DNA of 29,293 nt from NCBI GenBank assembly GCA_002699335.1, contig PACG01000094.1, positions 12,306-41,598 on the forward strand, given 5' to 3'. Positions 1-9,119 of the stretch are shown here, piece by piece. A program made the translations under genes and the position numbers. Numbering within the stretch: position 1 is the stretch's first letter; every line of letters starts with the position of its first letter. This DNA is from Candidatus Poribacteria bacterium (lineage in GTDB: Bacteria > Poribacteria > WGA-4E > UBA9662). Under the pieces are notes generated by a model. It did not search any database. It was not told the origin of the DNA and saw nothing but the letters and a program-made list of their open reading frames with translations.

Positions 1-508
1 TTCTCGAATCCGCAAATTTTGAAAACTCTTTGGCTTGCTGATGGGATGCTAATTTCGCTAATGCCAACCGCTGGTGGTTCCGCAGAGCGACCACAGGAGC
101 GAATTGTTGGGACATTTGAACCGAGTTACTTCTGGAAATGGCCTTTGGTACAGAAGCAACCGATGGGTTAGGCGCAGCCTGAACTTCGGGTTGTTTGGGT
201 CTCCAAGCCTTCATATTAGTGAGAGATTTTCCATATAGAGAGCCTTCGTTTTTCACTCTCCAGTGGGCGAGAACTTGCACATCCTTGATAAAAGTTATTC
301 CTCCGTTATATATAACATAGGTGGAGGCATCAACAGCGGTATAGTCAATCCAACGATTACCACGATAATCGGTAACGAGCAATTTGTAGATTGCTTTCAC
401 TTTCGCGACCGCCTCAATCGGCAGATTACCTAGAAAAAAGCAATAGCAGACAATCGGTAGAAAATAGCGGAGTAACCAAGGGGAGGTGAAAAGCGAAGCC
501 AAGTTCAT
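1..508 (-). CDS. Secreted protein of unknown function, 3' part cut by window edge
   Basis: An open frame runs on the minus strand from ATG at 508 down to base 1 without a stop (169 codons seen; the C-terminus lies outside the window). It begins MNLASLFTSPW and has a hydrophobic stretch (about residues 11-28, LLRYFLPIVCYCFFLG) that reads as a signal peptide or membrane anchor. A short domain follows with 'VTDYRGNRWIDYTAVDAST' and 'VLAHWRVKNEGSLYGKSLTNMK', then a Pro/Ser/Gln-rich stretch. I do not recognise a family. It starts 33 bp after the stop of the large secreted protein at 542-4681 on the same strand, so the two may be co-transcribed. The ribosome-binding site is weak (GGCGGG just before ATG). 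Confidence 0.7.
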   Translation of the reverse strand, partial: MNLASLFTSPWLLRYFLPIVCYCFFLGNLPIEAVAKVKAIYKLLVTDYRGNRWIDYTAVDASTYVIYNGGITFIKDVQVLAHWRVKNEGSLYGKSLTNMKAWRPKQPEVQAAPNPSVASVPKAISRSNSVQMSQQFAPVVALRNHQRLALAKLASHQQAKEFSKFADSR

Positions 509-541
509 ACCCGCCTAGGAACGTGCTTATATAGGTGCAAG

Positions 542-3500
542 TTACTTCAAGATCACCATCTTTTTCAAAGATGTGTGGTGATCAGTTTGAAGTTCGTAGA
601 AGTAGACTCCACTAGCAACGTGTTCGCCGAACGCATTACGACCATCCCAGTATGCGGCATATGTACGGTGTGTATAATCACCGGCTGGTATCACTCCTAA
701 ATCGAGCGTTCGTACGATCGTACCTGAGGCGTCGTAAATTCGGATAACTACCATCGCTTGTTGGCTAAGTCGGTAAGGCAACCAAGTTTCAGGATTGAAC
801 GGGTTGGGATAATTCTGAACTAATTCAGTTTTTTGCGGTATTTTTAAGGATTGAACCTGCTTGATCCAGCTACCTTCAGGGTGAGAATAGATATTGCGAT
901 CACCATCTACAACGATCAGATGGTCTAACTCAATCTCTGAGTTACCGTCAGCAAGGTTAACAAATGTGAATGAAGCAAGATCTGCTGTTGTTGTGACACT
1001 TACGTTCCGTCCGGCAATCATATTAGCAACTAGTACACGGTTCAAACCGTTCTCAGCCTCGAATGATCTGCTGATAAAGAAAGTTTCCGCTTGATCTGGA
1101 TTTTCTGACAAAATACTACCTTCTTGAGCCTGATTGCCAACGAGTTGCCACATGCTCGGATCGTAAATCAACTCAAAAGAGTAGCCTTTGATATTCACCA
1201 CACTGGCCAAAACCTGAACCTCGACAGTTTCTCCTTGTTGAATAATCTGTGGAATATCCGGATTTGCTACTTGGAACGTTTGGACTGCAATGGACGGAGA
1301 GGCTGCAGGTGGCGGTGCCTCATCGCCGGTTGGAGGAACGCCTAAACCACCAAAATCACTGAAGACAATATCGTAATCAGCCAAGTTGATATTACCATCA
1401 TCATTCAAGTCTGCGTTCGCATTAAATTGCTCATGCCCCTCTTGTGTTCCCCAAGCTTGCATAAACAGGTTCATATCGCCAATATTAATTCGATTATCAC
1501 CATCAATATCGCCACCGATGAGATATTTATCTTGTTCTTTAGAGTAAATATCAATACCGAGCAAATTATCACCGGGGATGACAACTAAAGTCGAGGCATT
1601 AGCCTTCGGCTGGTACTGTCCGCGAAGATAGGAGGTCGCTTTTGCAACCAGTTCCCAAGTTCCTTGGGGCACCCCATGGATGGTGTATGAGCCATCAGAC
1701 TTGGTCGTAATTTGAATGCCCGGGAGCGCTTCATCTTCGTCATTAGCAATGCTTACGGCTTCTAGGTCTTCCGTTGTTCCTGGAGCACGTAAAGCAAAGG
1801 TAACTTCTGTCGAATTATCACGCCGGCCTTCAAGTTTGACTTTTCCGGAAATGCTGCCATGTGGCAAAACCTGAATCGCTAATGCCGGAGTATTCGCAAT
1901 TGGTGATACGTTTTCTCTGGCACCGGTTAAGGGGTCGATAATTGCAATCGATGTTCCTCGGTTACTCCCAGCTTCGTCAAAATTGAATGATACAGCCGTA
2001 TTAACGGGCCGAGTTCCATCATGTTGTTTAACCTTAAAAATCACTGTCGTCAGAGTCCGGAAGACATCCGTTTTCGCTGCTTTTTCATTATTCTTAATGA
2101 CAATACTATAATCTAATTGAAACCCACTTATTCCGTTGGCCATACTATCCTCAATCGTATCATCGTGGGTATCGTTTTCTAGCACCTCTTGCTGATTTTC
2201 CTTAGCATCGTCCAAGTCAAATATCAATGATGATTTAGCGACATTATCCTCTGATGAGGAGAGTAGCCGAAACGGTAAAACAGGATCCTTAATTTCCAGA
2301 TAGTTATCATCAAAGGTCATATAAATACTGGCTCCCTTAATTTTCACATCTGGGCTTTTCAACTGAACACGAACTTCAAACTCTTCTCCCGGCCCAGCAG
2401 CAATTGAAGCCGGGCGTAGTCGAACATTGATTTTGCGAACAGTTACACTCCCGGCGGCTTTTCCATATGTCTCATTACCACTTCCATCGACAGCCTTGGC
2501 ATAGACGAAATAGGAACCATTCAAGCCGAAACCATTCGCTTGTTCAAAAGATTCAATGTCCCACGAATACTTTCCTAGACCAGCAGAAACCGTATAGTCC
2601 TGGATAATCACACCTGATTGCACACTGTTTTCGCTGACCTCACCAACAACTGCTTTGGGGGCATCTTCAAGTGTATGATAGTACAAATTCACCCGAATAT
2701 TATTATTATCAATGTCTTCGGTGTGCCAGGAAATCGTGTACTCTTCTACCGCCCGCGATCCTTGTAGAATCGGTGAAATTAGCTTGATCGTCGGTGGGTA
2801 TTTTACAATCAATCGACCACGACTGCGAAGGCCTTGCTCCTTAGCCTCTGTTTCTTCTTTGGCCTTGCTAGGATCCTTATCGCTGATAATAACATAAATA
2901 TAATATCCAGTTGCATTTTCAGCTACATCTCGATCTCTGAAGTTCCACTTATATTGGCCCAAGTTTTCGTCTTCGTCTTCGCTCAAGTTGCCCACAATAA
3001 ACTGAGTGTTTTCGCGCAGCGTAACGAGATCTAAGGTCGAGAGGCTTTTATCACTATAGTAGAGGCTGATCCTGGCATCACCGAGGTTTTTCTTATCCTC
3101 CCATTGGATAAGAAGAGACCCATCTGTGACTTCTAGGTCTTTTTGTGGTGTTAGATTGCTGATCGAAACATCGTGACGCACTTCAATGTGACCCGGGCCA
3201 CGGACAAGTTCCGAACTAATATCGGTATCCTCAATAATACCATAAATCGTATAGGTACCTTCTGGGATGGTACGGGTTTCCCAGATTACCATTGTCTCGT
3301 CGGTGCCGACAGTCAATTCAATGGGGATAGAGGCAGAGGGATCTGCACTCGGTATTGCAGGGACTAAAATATCGGTATCAGCTTCAGTTGCAACCCTGGC
3401 CTTGAGTCCGGCAATATCTTTGGACTCAAAATCATCCTTGCCTGAATAATAGAGAGTGATTCTCGCATCCGGGTTTGGACCACTGGCACTAAATTGGATT

Positions 3501-4681
3501 TGACCACTATCATCAAAGATGACAGCTGGAACTTTAAATGGGGATAGGATCTTGAGAACCGGTTTCTCCGGTAACATGGTAATTACAGGTCCTGTCGAAC
3601 TAAAATCTTCCGTCGGACCAGCAGGAACCGATTTGCTAAAGGTAAAGCTCGTCCCTTTTTGGAGGATAATACCAATTGTATCCCCTTCCTTGGCTTTCCC
3701 TTCCACTTTAGTTAATGCTGCCAGCAAAAAAGCGTTCTGAGTAGACCCTTCCGGTTCTGCACCAAGCAAAGGCCGATCTAGTTCAAAGGTAAGACTAATT
3801 AAATCTGTTTTTATTTCCGCGATTGGGGTACCGTCATTCTCATCAAGTTCGCGCAACGGCTCCACGTCTTTGTAAAGGTAAAGACTTTCAACCGATTCAC
3901 GGACAAATGGGGGAGCAAGTTGAAGGGTCATCGAGACCATATTCTGAGCGATATCAGAACGGATCTCGATCGCAGACAGCGCAACCTTTTTATTAAAGGA
4001 AACCGGCTTCCCGTCATTCAATGCGGTGACAACGATCGATTCGATCCCTTTTACCATCGGGCCGTCGATTCGACGCTGGTCTTCGATAGCAGAGACACGG
4101 TCTGCTTCACGGAAAAAGAATGCATGGCTACTAAGATAGAAGACAACCTGATTCCCGCGCTTTGTTTTACCTGGGTTGAGCACAACGACCAATAGAAAAT
4201 TGCTTGTTTCCTCTTCGCCTAGTTTACCAACAATTTCCCCACGGCCACCCCCAATCTGCAAATTAAGAGGGGCTCTGCTGTTAACATCCAGTACCTCTGA
4301 GGTAATAAACTCTGCGCTGTCTGGCACGCCGTCTTTATTTACATCCTTGTATAGTGCTACCGTGGCGATAGCATCATCGCTAATTCCCTTATTTTGCTCT
4401 TCCAACTTCAGGTTGGTAACTTTCAGAAAGAACCACTCGTCCTGCCCTCCATCATCTGTAAGGGCAATGTTTGCCACAACGGCCTGAAGGTCGCCGGGAT
4501 CTACGAGTTCATCCGAAGTAACCGGCTGAACATTGATATCGGTGATAAGGCCCCACGACACGAGGGGTAAACATAAGGTGCCAAGAATACAAAATATCAG
4601 GCTAATACGTAACCGAGCAAACTTTCGAGCCCAGCGGGGTAAAGAACAGTGAACAGACGCTGTTCGGTCGAACTTCTTCAT
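542..4681 (-). CDS. Large secreted multidomain protein with cohesin-like and dockerin modules and C-terminal sorting domain
   Basis: A 1379-residue exported protein, function unknown, probably surface-bound or a scaffold. The N-terminus is basic then hydrophobic (about residues 20-45), a signal peptide. Three Ig/Fn3-like repeats of about 120 residues sharing 'ARI.LYY'-type motifs start near 374, 509 and 630. A cohesin-like beta-sandwich follows (about 747-935; 'PASIAAGPGEEFEVRVQL', 'GASIYMTFDDNYLEI'), then a carboxypeptidase-regulatory-like domain (about 937-1050). Next is a two-loop dockerin (about 1053-1110; Ca-binding loops DIDGDNRIN and DLNDDGNIN), a second cohesin-like domain (about 1127-1275), and a C-terminal FlgD-like/type-A sorting domain from about 1280 ('PNPFNPETWLPYRL', final 'KKMVILK'). 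Start supported by AAGGGAAG before ATG. It lies 40 bp after flgL on the same strand, with no clear terminator between, so it is probably transcribed with late flagellar genes. Domain calls are by eye; ligand and localisation are inferred. Confidence 0.9.
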   Translation of the reverse strand: MKKFDRTASVHCSLPRWARKFARLRISLIFCILGTLCLPLVSWGLITDINVQPVTSDELVDPGDLQAVVANIALTDDGGQDEWFFLKVTNLKLEEQNKGISDDAIATVALYKDVNKDGVPDSAEFITSEVLDVNSRAPLNLQIGGGRGEIVGKLGEEETSNFLLVVVLNPGKTKRGNQVVFYLSSHAFFFREADRVSAIEDQRRIDGPMVKGIESIVVTALNDGKPVSFNKKVALSAIEIRSDIAQNMVSMTLQLAPPFVRESVESLYLYKDVEPLRELDENDGTPIAEIKTDLISLTFELDRPLLGAEPEGSTQNAFLLAALTKVEGKAKEGDTIGIILQKGTSFTFSKSVPAGPTEDFSSTGPVITMLPEKPVLKILSPFKVPAVIFDDSGQIQFSASGPNPDARITLYYSGKDDFESKDIAGLKARVATEADTDILVPAIPSADPSASIPIELTVGTDETMVIWETRTIPEGTYTIYGIIEDTDISSELVRGPGHIEVRHDVSISNLTPQKDLEVTDGSLLIQWEDKKNLGDARISLYYSDKSLSTLDLVTLRENTQFIVGNLSEDEDENLGQYKWNFRDRDVAENATGYYIYVIISDKDPSKAKEETEAKEQGLRSRGRLIVKYPPTIKLISPILQGSRAVEEYTISWHTEDIDNNNIRVNLYYHTLEDAPKAVVGEVSENSVQSGVIIQDYTVSAGLGKYSWDIESFEQANGFGLNGSYFVYAKAVDGSGNETYGKAAGSVTVRKINVRLRPASIAAGPGEEFEVRVQLKSPDVKIKGASIYMTFDDNYLEIKDPVLPFRLLSSSEDNVAKSSLIFDLDDAKENQQEVLENDTHDDTIEDSMANGISGFQLDYSIVIKNNEKAAKTDVFRTLTTVIFKVKQHDGTRPVNTAVSFNFDEAGSNRGTSIAIIDPLTGARENVSPIANTPALAIQVLPHGSISGKVKLEGRRDNSTEVTFALRAPGTTEDLEAVSIANDEDEALPGIQITTKSDGSYTIHGVPQGTWELVAKATSYLRGQYQPKANASTLVVIPGDNLLGIDIYSKEQDKYLIGGDIDGDNRINIGDMNLFMQAWGTQEGHEQFNANADLNDDGNINLADYDIVFSDFGGLGVPPTGDEAPPPAASPSIAVQTFQVANPDIPQIIQQGETVEVQVLASVVNIKGYSFELIYDPSMWQLVGNQAQEGSILSENPDQAETFFISRSFEAENGLNRVLVANMIAGRNVSVTTTADLASFTFVNLADGNSEIELDHLIVVDGDRNIYSHPEGSWIKQVQSLKIPQKTELVQNYPNPFNPETWLPYRLSQQAMVVIRIYDASGTIVRTLDLGVIPAGDYTHRTYAAYWDGRNAFGEHVASGVYFYELQTDHHTSLKKMVILK

Positions 4682-4721
4682 ATCTTCCCTTCTTCATTCT
4701 TGTGAAGTTAGACGGACAAAA

Positions 4722-6134
4722 TTACATAAAATTAAATAGACTAGGTGACATGGTGCGTGCTCCGGTTTGAAGCATCGCGGTTAGCAGATTGAGTTGTATT
4801 TGATACTCCACAACCGCATCAGAATAATCAATCTGTTCGACGGTTTCAAGAAATTGCTCCAAGGCTAACTTCTTATCTCCGAGACGGTTTCGTAATGTAT
4901 CGGCACGATTCAACTTTCCACCCAATTGAGTTTGAAGAATCGTGACATGCTCAATAGAACTGTCTAGGGCATGTGATAGCTCTTCAATTGCACCTTTTCC
5001 ACGGTTGCTAACAGCCCCTTGTAAATCAACCAATTGATCGAACACACGCTGAAAGGCAACATCTCCTGGCATCCCAATTTCCATAAAGGCGCTTTTACCC
5101 ACACGTTCTAGATGAACCCCATCATCCCCTTCGTAACGAATGCCGATAATTTCTCCTATACCAACCGTACTATGCTTGATAACTCTGGCATCCTGTTCAG
5201 TTGAATAAGCCTCCTGGAGCGGCGTTCGCAGTAGAACCACAACCTCATTATTAGTTAGATCAGTTTGGACAGCATCTACGATAACGATTTCTGATTTGCC
5301 ACCCATTCCTTGAACGACAATCTGATCACCAGACTCCAGCGCCCCTTGTGCCCGATCTAGAGGTAAGACGATAGCATTTCTTTCAGCATCCTTTAACAAC
5401 GGAACAACAATGGGGTCTCCATCCTGTACGTTTTTGGTAAGCGTTGCCGGTTGGCTAGAATCAGCAGAATAGTTATTCGTTAGATCTCTAGCAAACTGAA
5501 TGACTAGACCATCAGCGGTCTGCTCAATGGCCGAGATCGTTAGGGATTCGCTATTGTCTCCTTGTTGTAGAACAATGTCATCGCCTTCTACAAAGCTCTC
5601 CGCAAAATCAAGTGAAATCTCAACCTTGTCGTGTGCCACATCTCGTGCAAACGTAAATTCACGAGATGCGACGGTAGAACCACTCCGTTCAGCTGCGAAA
5701 GCAGTTCCGTCCGTTTTATTCCCGGCAAACAAGGGTTTGCCCTCAAATGTCGTATTAACGGTCTCAAGTGTAGATTCAACCAACTGCTTTATTTCTTCAG
5801 CATAAAATTTATAGTCCGAGGGATGATTGGTATCGGATAAAGCCATTTGGGCTAGGTCGCGCGCTCGGCCCAGTATACTTTGAATGTCCTGATAAACCGT
5901 ATTTTCGACACTTAACTGAGCCTCGGCATGATTGACATTTGACGTAAACTGTTCGTTCTGGGAAATGTGGCCTCGAATACCCAGAACCTTATTTGCTAAA
6001 GCGGGGTCATCCGCAGGTTTCTGAATCCTAAGACCTGTAGAAACCCGCATCTGGGCTTTTTCCAAGTTTTCTAAGGCGGTATTAATTTTGCTTTTTAGAC
6101 TATTGGCCTGTCCGGCATTTGTAACCCTAGCCAT
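4722..6134 (-). CDS. flgL: Flagellar hook-filament junction protein FlgL (HAP3)
   Basis: FlgL joins the hook to the flagellin filament and is exported through the flagellar type III system. The N-terminal helix (MARVTNAGQ, then 'ENLEKAQMRVSTGLRIQKPADDPA') is the flagellin-type D0/D1 signature, and the C-terminus 'IDYSDAVVEYQIQLNLLTAML' pairs with it. At 470 residues it is longer than the enterobacterial protein (about 317). The extra residues lie in the middle (about 160-340) and would form an exposed domain. Last classical flagellar gene of the block, 46 bp after flgK, with GGAAGGAGC as ribosome-binding site. Likely expressed from the sigma28-type promoter ahead of flgN. A flagellin is less likely because of its place after flgK and its length. 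Confidence 0.95.
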   Translation of the reverse strand: MARVTNAGQANSLKSKINTALENLEKAQMRVSTGLRIQKPADDPALANKVLGIRGHISQNEQFTSNVNHAEAQLSVENTVYQDIQSILGRARDLAQMALSDTNHPSDYKFYAEEIKQLVESTLETVNTTFEGKPLFAGNKTDGTAFAAERSGSTVASREFTFARDVAHDKVEISLDFAESFVEGDDIVLQQGDNSESLTISAIEQTADGLVIQFARDLTNNYSADSSQPATLTKNVQDGDPIVVPLLKDAERNAIVLPLDRAQGALESGDQIVVQGMGGKSEIVIVDAVQTDLTNNEVVVLLRTPLQEAYSTEQDARVIKHSTVGIGEIIGIRYEGDDGVHLERVGKSAFMEIGMPGDVAFQRVFDQLVDLQGAVSNRGKGAIEELSHALDSSIEHVTILQTQLGGKLNRADTLRNRLGDKKLALEQFLETVEQIDYSDAVVEYQIQLNLLTAMLQTGARTMSPSLFNFM

Positions 6135-6180
6135 TCGGTTGCTCCTTCCACGAAACTACTTTTGATATACTCTCTCGACA

Positions 6181-7692
6181 CTATCTTGGTGCCATACGAT
6201 TAATAACAGTATCGGTCATCTGGTCAACCGTCGACATCATCCGTGCCGCAGCTTCAAAGATACTTTGATACTGCATCATACTGACTAGTTCCTCATCTAA
6301 TGATACACCCGAAATGCTTTGCCATCTGGCCTCTAGTTGATCTCGCACAAGCTGGGTCGTGTTGACTCGTCGTTCATTCTCTTCCGAAAGGCCACCCAAC
6401 GAAGCAACCGAAGTATTGTAGAAATCGAGAAAATTAAGTGTTTTCTCTTCAAAAAAGAGTTGATTTTGAAGTGAAACCATCGCCAGTGCGTTTTGATTGT
6501 CGCCTCTAGCCGTTCCTGTAGCTGTCGCAATCAGATTTAGGTTTCCCTCCACCTCTGATGCCATACGTATGGTTGACGCCGTCCGAGCTGGAGGGTCAGT
6601 TTCTGCCGGTGCTGATTCTTCAGTACCATATGAAACCGTTGCCTCGGCATCCGGTAAATTGAACTGAAAGAAAGGCATGCCATTAGATCCGGTTAGACCA
6701 CGACCAGCTTGGTGAACACGGTTGATCTGACGGACGAACGTGTAAGCAAACCGGTCTAAATTATTCAACGCTGCTGGAATGACCTCATCCTGCATTCGCA
6801 ATAAGCCTGCGATTGCTCCGCTCTGAATCGTGATCTCACGAGTTTGACCTGGCTGCGTCAAAACCACCTCTACTAACTGCTCAGACACGCTTGTCGAGGT
6901 ATCCATAGAGTTACCAAACGGTTTTTTAGGTCTGACTTGTAATTCGCTGATTTCGGCTTCTTGTATCAGCGGATTGCCGTCTATCATGAGCATAACAGTT
7001 CCATTATCTTTCTCTAAAACACGAACATCAACCAGTTGAGCAATTTCGCCTACTAGTTCATCACGTAGATCCAACAGATTAGATGCTTCTAGCGGTTCCG
7101 AACGACCAGAAATATCCTGCTGGATAATTGAGAGTTGGTGTAGCAAAGAATTAACCCGATCAACTCGAATTTCAATGTCTTTAGCGAAGGTAGGTTGCAA
7201 TTCCTCCAGATCTGTATAGAATCCGCGCAAATCCCCAACTACAGCTTGGGCTTTGGTTCGAAGATCAGCACGAAAGGCTGAGTCTGTTGGATCTTGAGCC
7301 AGCGTCTCCCAAGCATTAAAGAACTCAGAAACCGTGTTGTTAAAATTATATTCTGATAGGGAGTTGAAAATAATTTCCATTTGCTGGATCCCTTTTTGTT
7401 CTTCTTCCAGCCGATTGAGCCGCTGATCTGCATAACGGATTTGCGTTTCGATAAACAAATCCCGTTTACGGTCCAAGCGAGCCAGCACACTACCTGTTCC
7501 TAAATAGATCGTTCGACCAAGCCCCGACAACCCTCGCTCCTCAATACTTCCGGTAGTCGTAATTATTGGAACCTGACGATGATACGCCCGATTTGCAGAG
7601 TTGGAAACGTTTTGTTGATTGGTTTGAATCGCTGCCTGATGCGTTTGCATCGACCGGCGACTCATTTCGAGAATACTAAAGAGCGTCGACAT
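6181..7692 (-). CDS. flgK: Flagellar hook-associated protein FlgK (HAP1)
   Basis: FlgK forms the first junction layer on the hook tip. The N-terminus 'LEMSRRSMQTHQAAIQTNQQNVSNSANRAYHRQ' is a rod/hook/HAP motif (here NQQNVSN in place of the usual NN-ANVNT), and the C-terminus 'VSLDEELVSMMQYQSIFEAA' with 'ARMMSTVDQMTDTVINRM' is diagnostic of FlgK. The coiled-coil region (about 160-210) and 'LLDLRDELVGEIAQLVDVRV' also fit the family. 503 residues is near the usual 450-650. It sits between the flgN-like gene and flgL, the common late-operon order. No breaks or missing parts are seen. Confidence 0.96.
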   Translation of the reverse strand: MSTLFSILEMSRRSMQTHQAAIQTNQQNVSNSANRAYHRQVPIITTTGSIEERGLSGLGRTIYLGTGSVLARLDRKRDLFIETQIRYADQRLNRLEEEQKGIQQMEIIFNSLSEYNFNNTVSEFFNAWETLAQDPTDSAFRADLRTKAQAVVGDLRGFYTDLEELQPTFAKDIEIRVDRVNSLLHQLSIIQQDISGRSEPLEASNLLDLRDELVGEIAQLVDVRVLEKDNGTVMLMIDGNPLIQEAEISELQVRPKKPFGNSMDTSTSVSEQLVEVVLTQPGQTREITIQSGAIAGLLRMQDEVIPAALNNLDRFAYTFVRQINRVHQAGRGLTGSNGMPFFQFNLPDAEATVSYGTEESAPAETDPPARTASTIRMASEVEGNLNLIATATGTARGDNQNALAMVSLQNQLFFEEKTLNFLDFYNTSVASLGGLSEENERRVNTTQLVRDQLEARWQSISGVSLDEELVSMMQYQSIFEAAARMMSTVDQMTDTVINRMAPR

Positions 7693-7724
7693 TCTAAATC
7701 CTTAAAACCGAGACGACTACCTAT

Positions 7725-8222
7725 TCAAATCCGATGATCGAACATACCCTTACCTTGTGGTATTCGAACATGCCCGTCATCTTGATATGTATCTCCCGGC
7801 TCGTCAATTTTAATCACTTCATCCACCAAAAAGGAAACATATTCCTGTTCGCTTTGTAAAAGCTGCTTATTGGTGTCATTGATGAACTCGAACTCTCTCT
7901 TGATACGCTCAATGCGTGCGAAGAGGTGTTTATATTCGGACTTCAACGGTTCATCCGCCAACTCGGTGAGCGTGGTTGCATTCAGCGGTTGGTCGCCGAT
8001 TTCCAATTCTGTTGACAATTCAGCCAGAAGCCCATCTCGCGTAATCTCAATACGCTGAATCTTCTGGATCGCTACTTCTTCTTCCTTAATTAACTCTTCA
8101 AGTTCCCTTACTTTTCGTTCGACCAACAAACTCCGCTCAGCATACAAAATCTTCAAAAGCTCATAATATTTTTCAAGCTCATAGCGTAACAGCTCCAGCA
8201 GATCGAAAAGTAAAGGTTGCAA
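7725..8222 (-). CDS. flgN: FlgN-like flagellar export chaperone
   Basis: A 165-residue, almost wholly helical, charged protein starting MQPLLFDLLELLRYELEKYY. FlgN family proteins bind the C-termini of FlgK and FlgL in the cytosol and carry them to the export gate. Features that fit: small size, predicted coiled coil (about 10-75, and 95-125), 'LLKILYAERSLLVERKVREL' near the N-terminus (the family often has 'L..LL..E...L.....L..L'), and position directly before flgK-flgL. The sequence itself is too low in specific motifs to be certain, so the call leans on context. First gene after the sigma28-type promoter at 8263-8289. Confidence 0.75.
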   Translation of the reverse strand: MQPLLFDLLELLRYELEKYYELLKILYAERSLLVERKVRELEELIKEEEVAIQKIQRIEITRDGLLAELSTELEIGDQPLNATTLTELADEPLKSEYKHLFARIERIKREFEFINDTNKQLLQSEQEYVSFLVDEVIKIDEPGDTYQDDGHVRIPQGKGMFDHRI

Positions 8223-8262
8223 AACAATTCCTACCTGAGTCTTTTCAGACTAGCCTTCTGCA

Positions 8263-8289
8263 ATATCGACAATACGGGGATCGACTTTA
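8263..8289 (-). promoter_or_regulatory. Sigma28 (FliA)-type promoter for flgN-flgK-flgL and downstream genes
   Basis: In the 68-bp gap between the flgF-like stop and flgN, the minus strand reads TAAAGTCG (8289-8282), then an 11-nt spacer, then GTCGATAT (8270-8263). The enterobacterial FliA consensus is TAAAGTTT-N11-GCCGATAA, so 6/8 and 6/8 bases match with the exact spacing. Predicted start near 8255, about 33 nt before the flgN ATG. Its place, immediately ahead of the late genes, is where such a promoter is known in other flagellar systems. Confidence 0.72.
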
Positions 8290-8290
8290 C

Positions 8291-9085
8291 CTAGATTGAA
8301 ACCTTACCCAGGTTCTCAATCGCTCGTCCTATGGCTGAGTCATGGAACTTAATTACACGCTGATTAGCCTGATAAGCACGCTGCACGGTAATCAGATTCA
8401 CCATTTCACTAATCACACTCACATTAGACATCTCAAGTGTACCAGATTTAACACGGATATTCGGTACTTGCTGTGGAATTGCATTTGGATCCGTAGGGAT
8501 AAACATGCTATTCCCCATCTTGGTCAACTCGTATGGCTTGGCAAAATCGACAACTTGCAACTGATCAACAAGCTCGTTGTTAACGATTACATCTCCCTCT
8601 TCAGTAATGTTGATCGCACTACCCGAAGATCTCCTGACCTCAATCGGCCCATTTTTACCCAACACCGGATAACCGTCAGGCGTTACGAGGTGGGATTCGG
8701 TATCTATGACGAAGTTGCCATTACGAGTATATCGCTCGCCAGACGGCGTTTGAATAACGAAAAACCCATTCCCGAAAAGAGCTAGATCCAGAACATTGCC
8801 CGTCTCCTGATAACTACCAGGGGTAGCAAGATCGTGAGCAGTTACATCTGGATTTACACCGAGGCCGACCCGGCCTGTAATTGGCCTTGGGTCGACCTCA
8901 AAACCACCCGCAACCGGTTTCGGATCATTGAGCCGCTTCAGCAACAAACTGGGAAAGGACTTGGAAACGGGAATATCCCTTTTATAACCGACAGTATTGA
9001 CATTAGCCAAGTTGTTGGCAATCACATCTTGGCGTTTCAATTCATTCAACATCCCCGTGGTGGCGATGTATAAACCTCGTGTCAT
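8291..9085 (-). CDS. flgF: Flagellar basal-body rod protein, FlgF-like
   Basis: A 264-residue FlgF/FlgG family protein, part of the rod that crosses the periplasm. The N-terminus 'MTRGLYIATTGMLNELKRQDVIANNLANVNTVGYKRD' carries the rod signature NNLANVNT-GYK. The middle has 'LDLALFGNGFFVIQTPSGERYTRNGNF' and the C-terminus 'EMSNVSVISEMVNLI-TVQRAYQANQRVIK'. The block already holds a clear flgG (16564-17343) and hook gene flgE, so this more divergent paralogue is most likely the proximal rod protein FlgF. It differs from FlgG in a 'KSFPSLLLKRLNDPK' insertion near residue 45. It lies 34 bp after flgE. Family certain, F versus G less so. Confidence 0.85.
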   Translation of the reverse strand: MTRGLYIATTGMLNELKRQDVIANNLANVNTVGYKRDIPVSKSFPSLLLKRLNDPKPVAGGFEVDPRPITGRVGLGVNPDVTAHDLATPGSYQETGNVLDLALFGNGFFVIQTPSGERYTRNGNFVIDTESHLVTPDGYPVLGKNGPIEVRRSSGSAINITEEGDVIVNNELVDQLQVVDFAKPYELTKMGNSMFIPTDPNAIPQQVPNIRVKSGTLEMSNVSVISEMVNLITVQRAYQANQRVIKFHDSAIGRAIENLGKVSI

Positions 9086-9119
9086 AGTTTTGCTTGTCTT
9101 CTCTCAGATCTACGGCCCA

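Noticed and set aside
551..583. GATCACCA/TGGTGATC inverted repeat as a terminator of the large secreted protein gene
   Set aside because: It lies within the last codons of the gene, has no T-run on the minus strand and its pairing may come from coding sequence.
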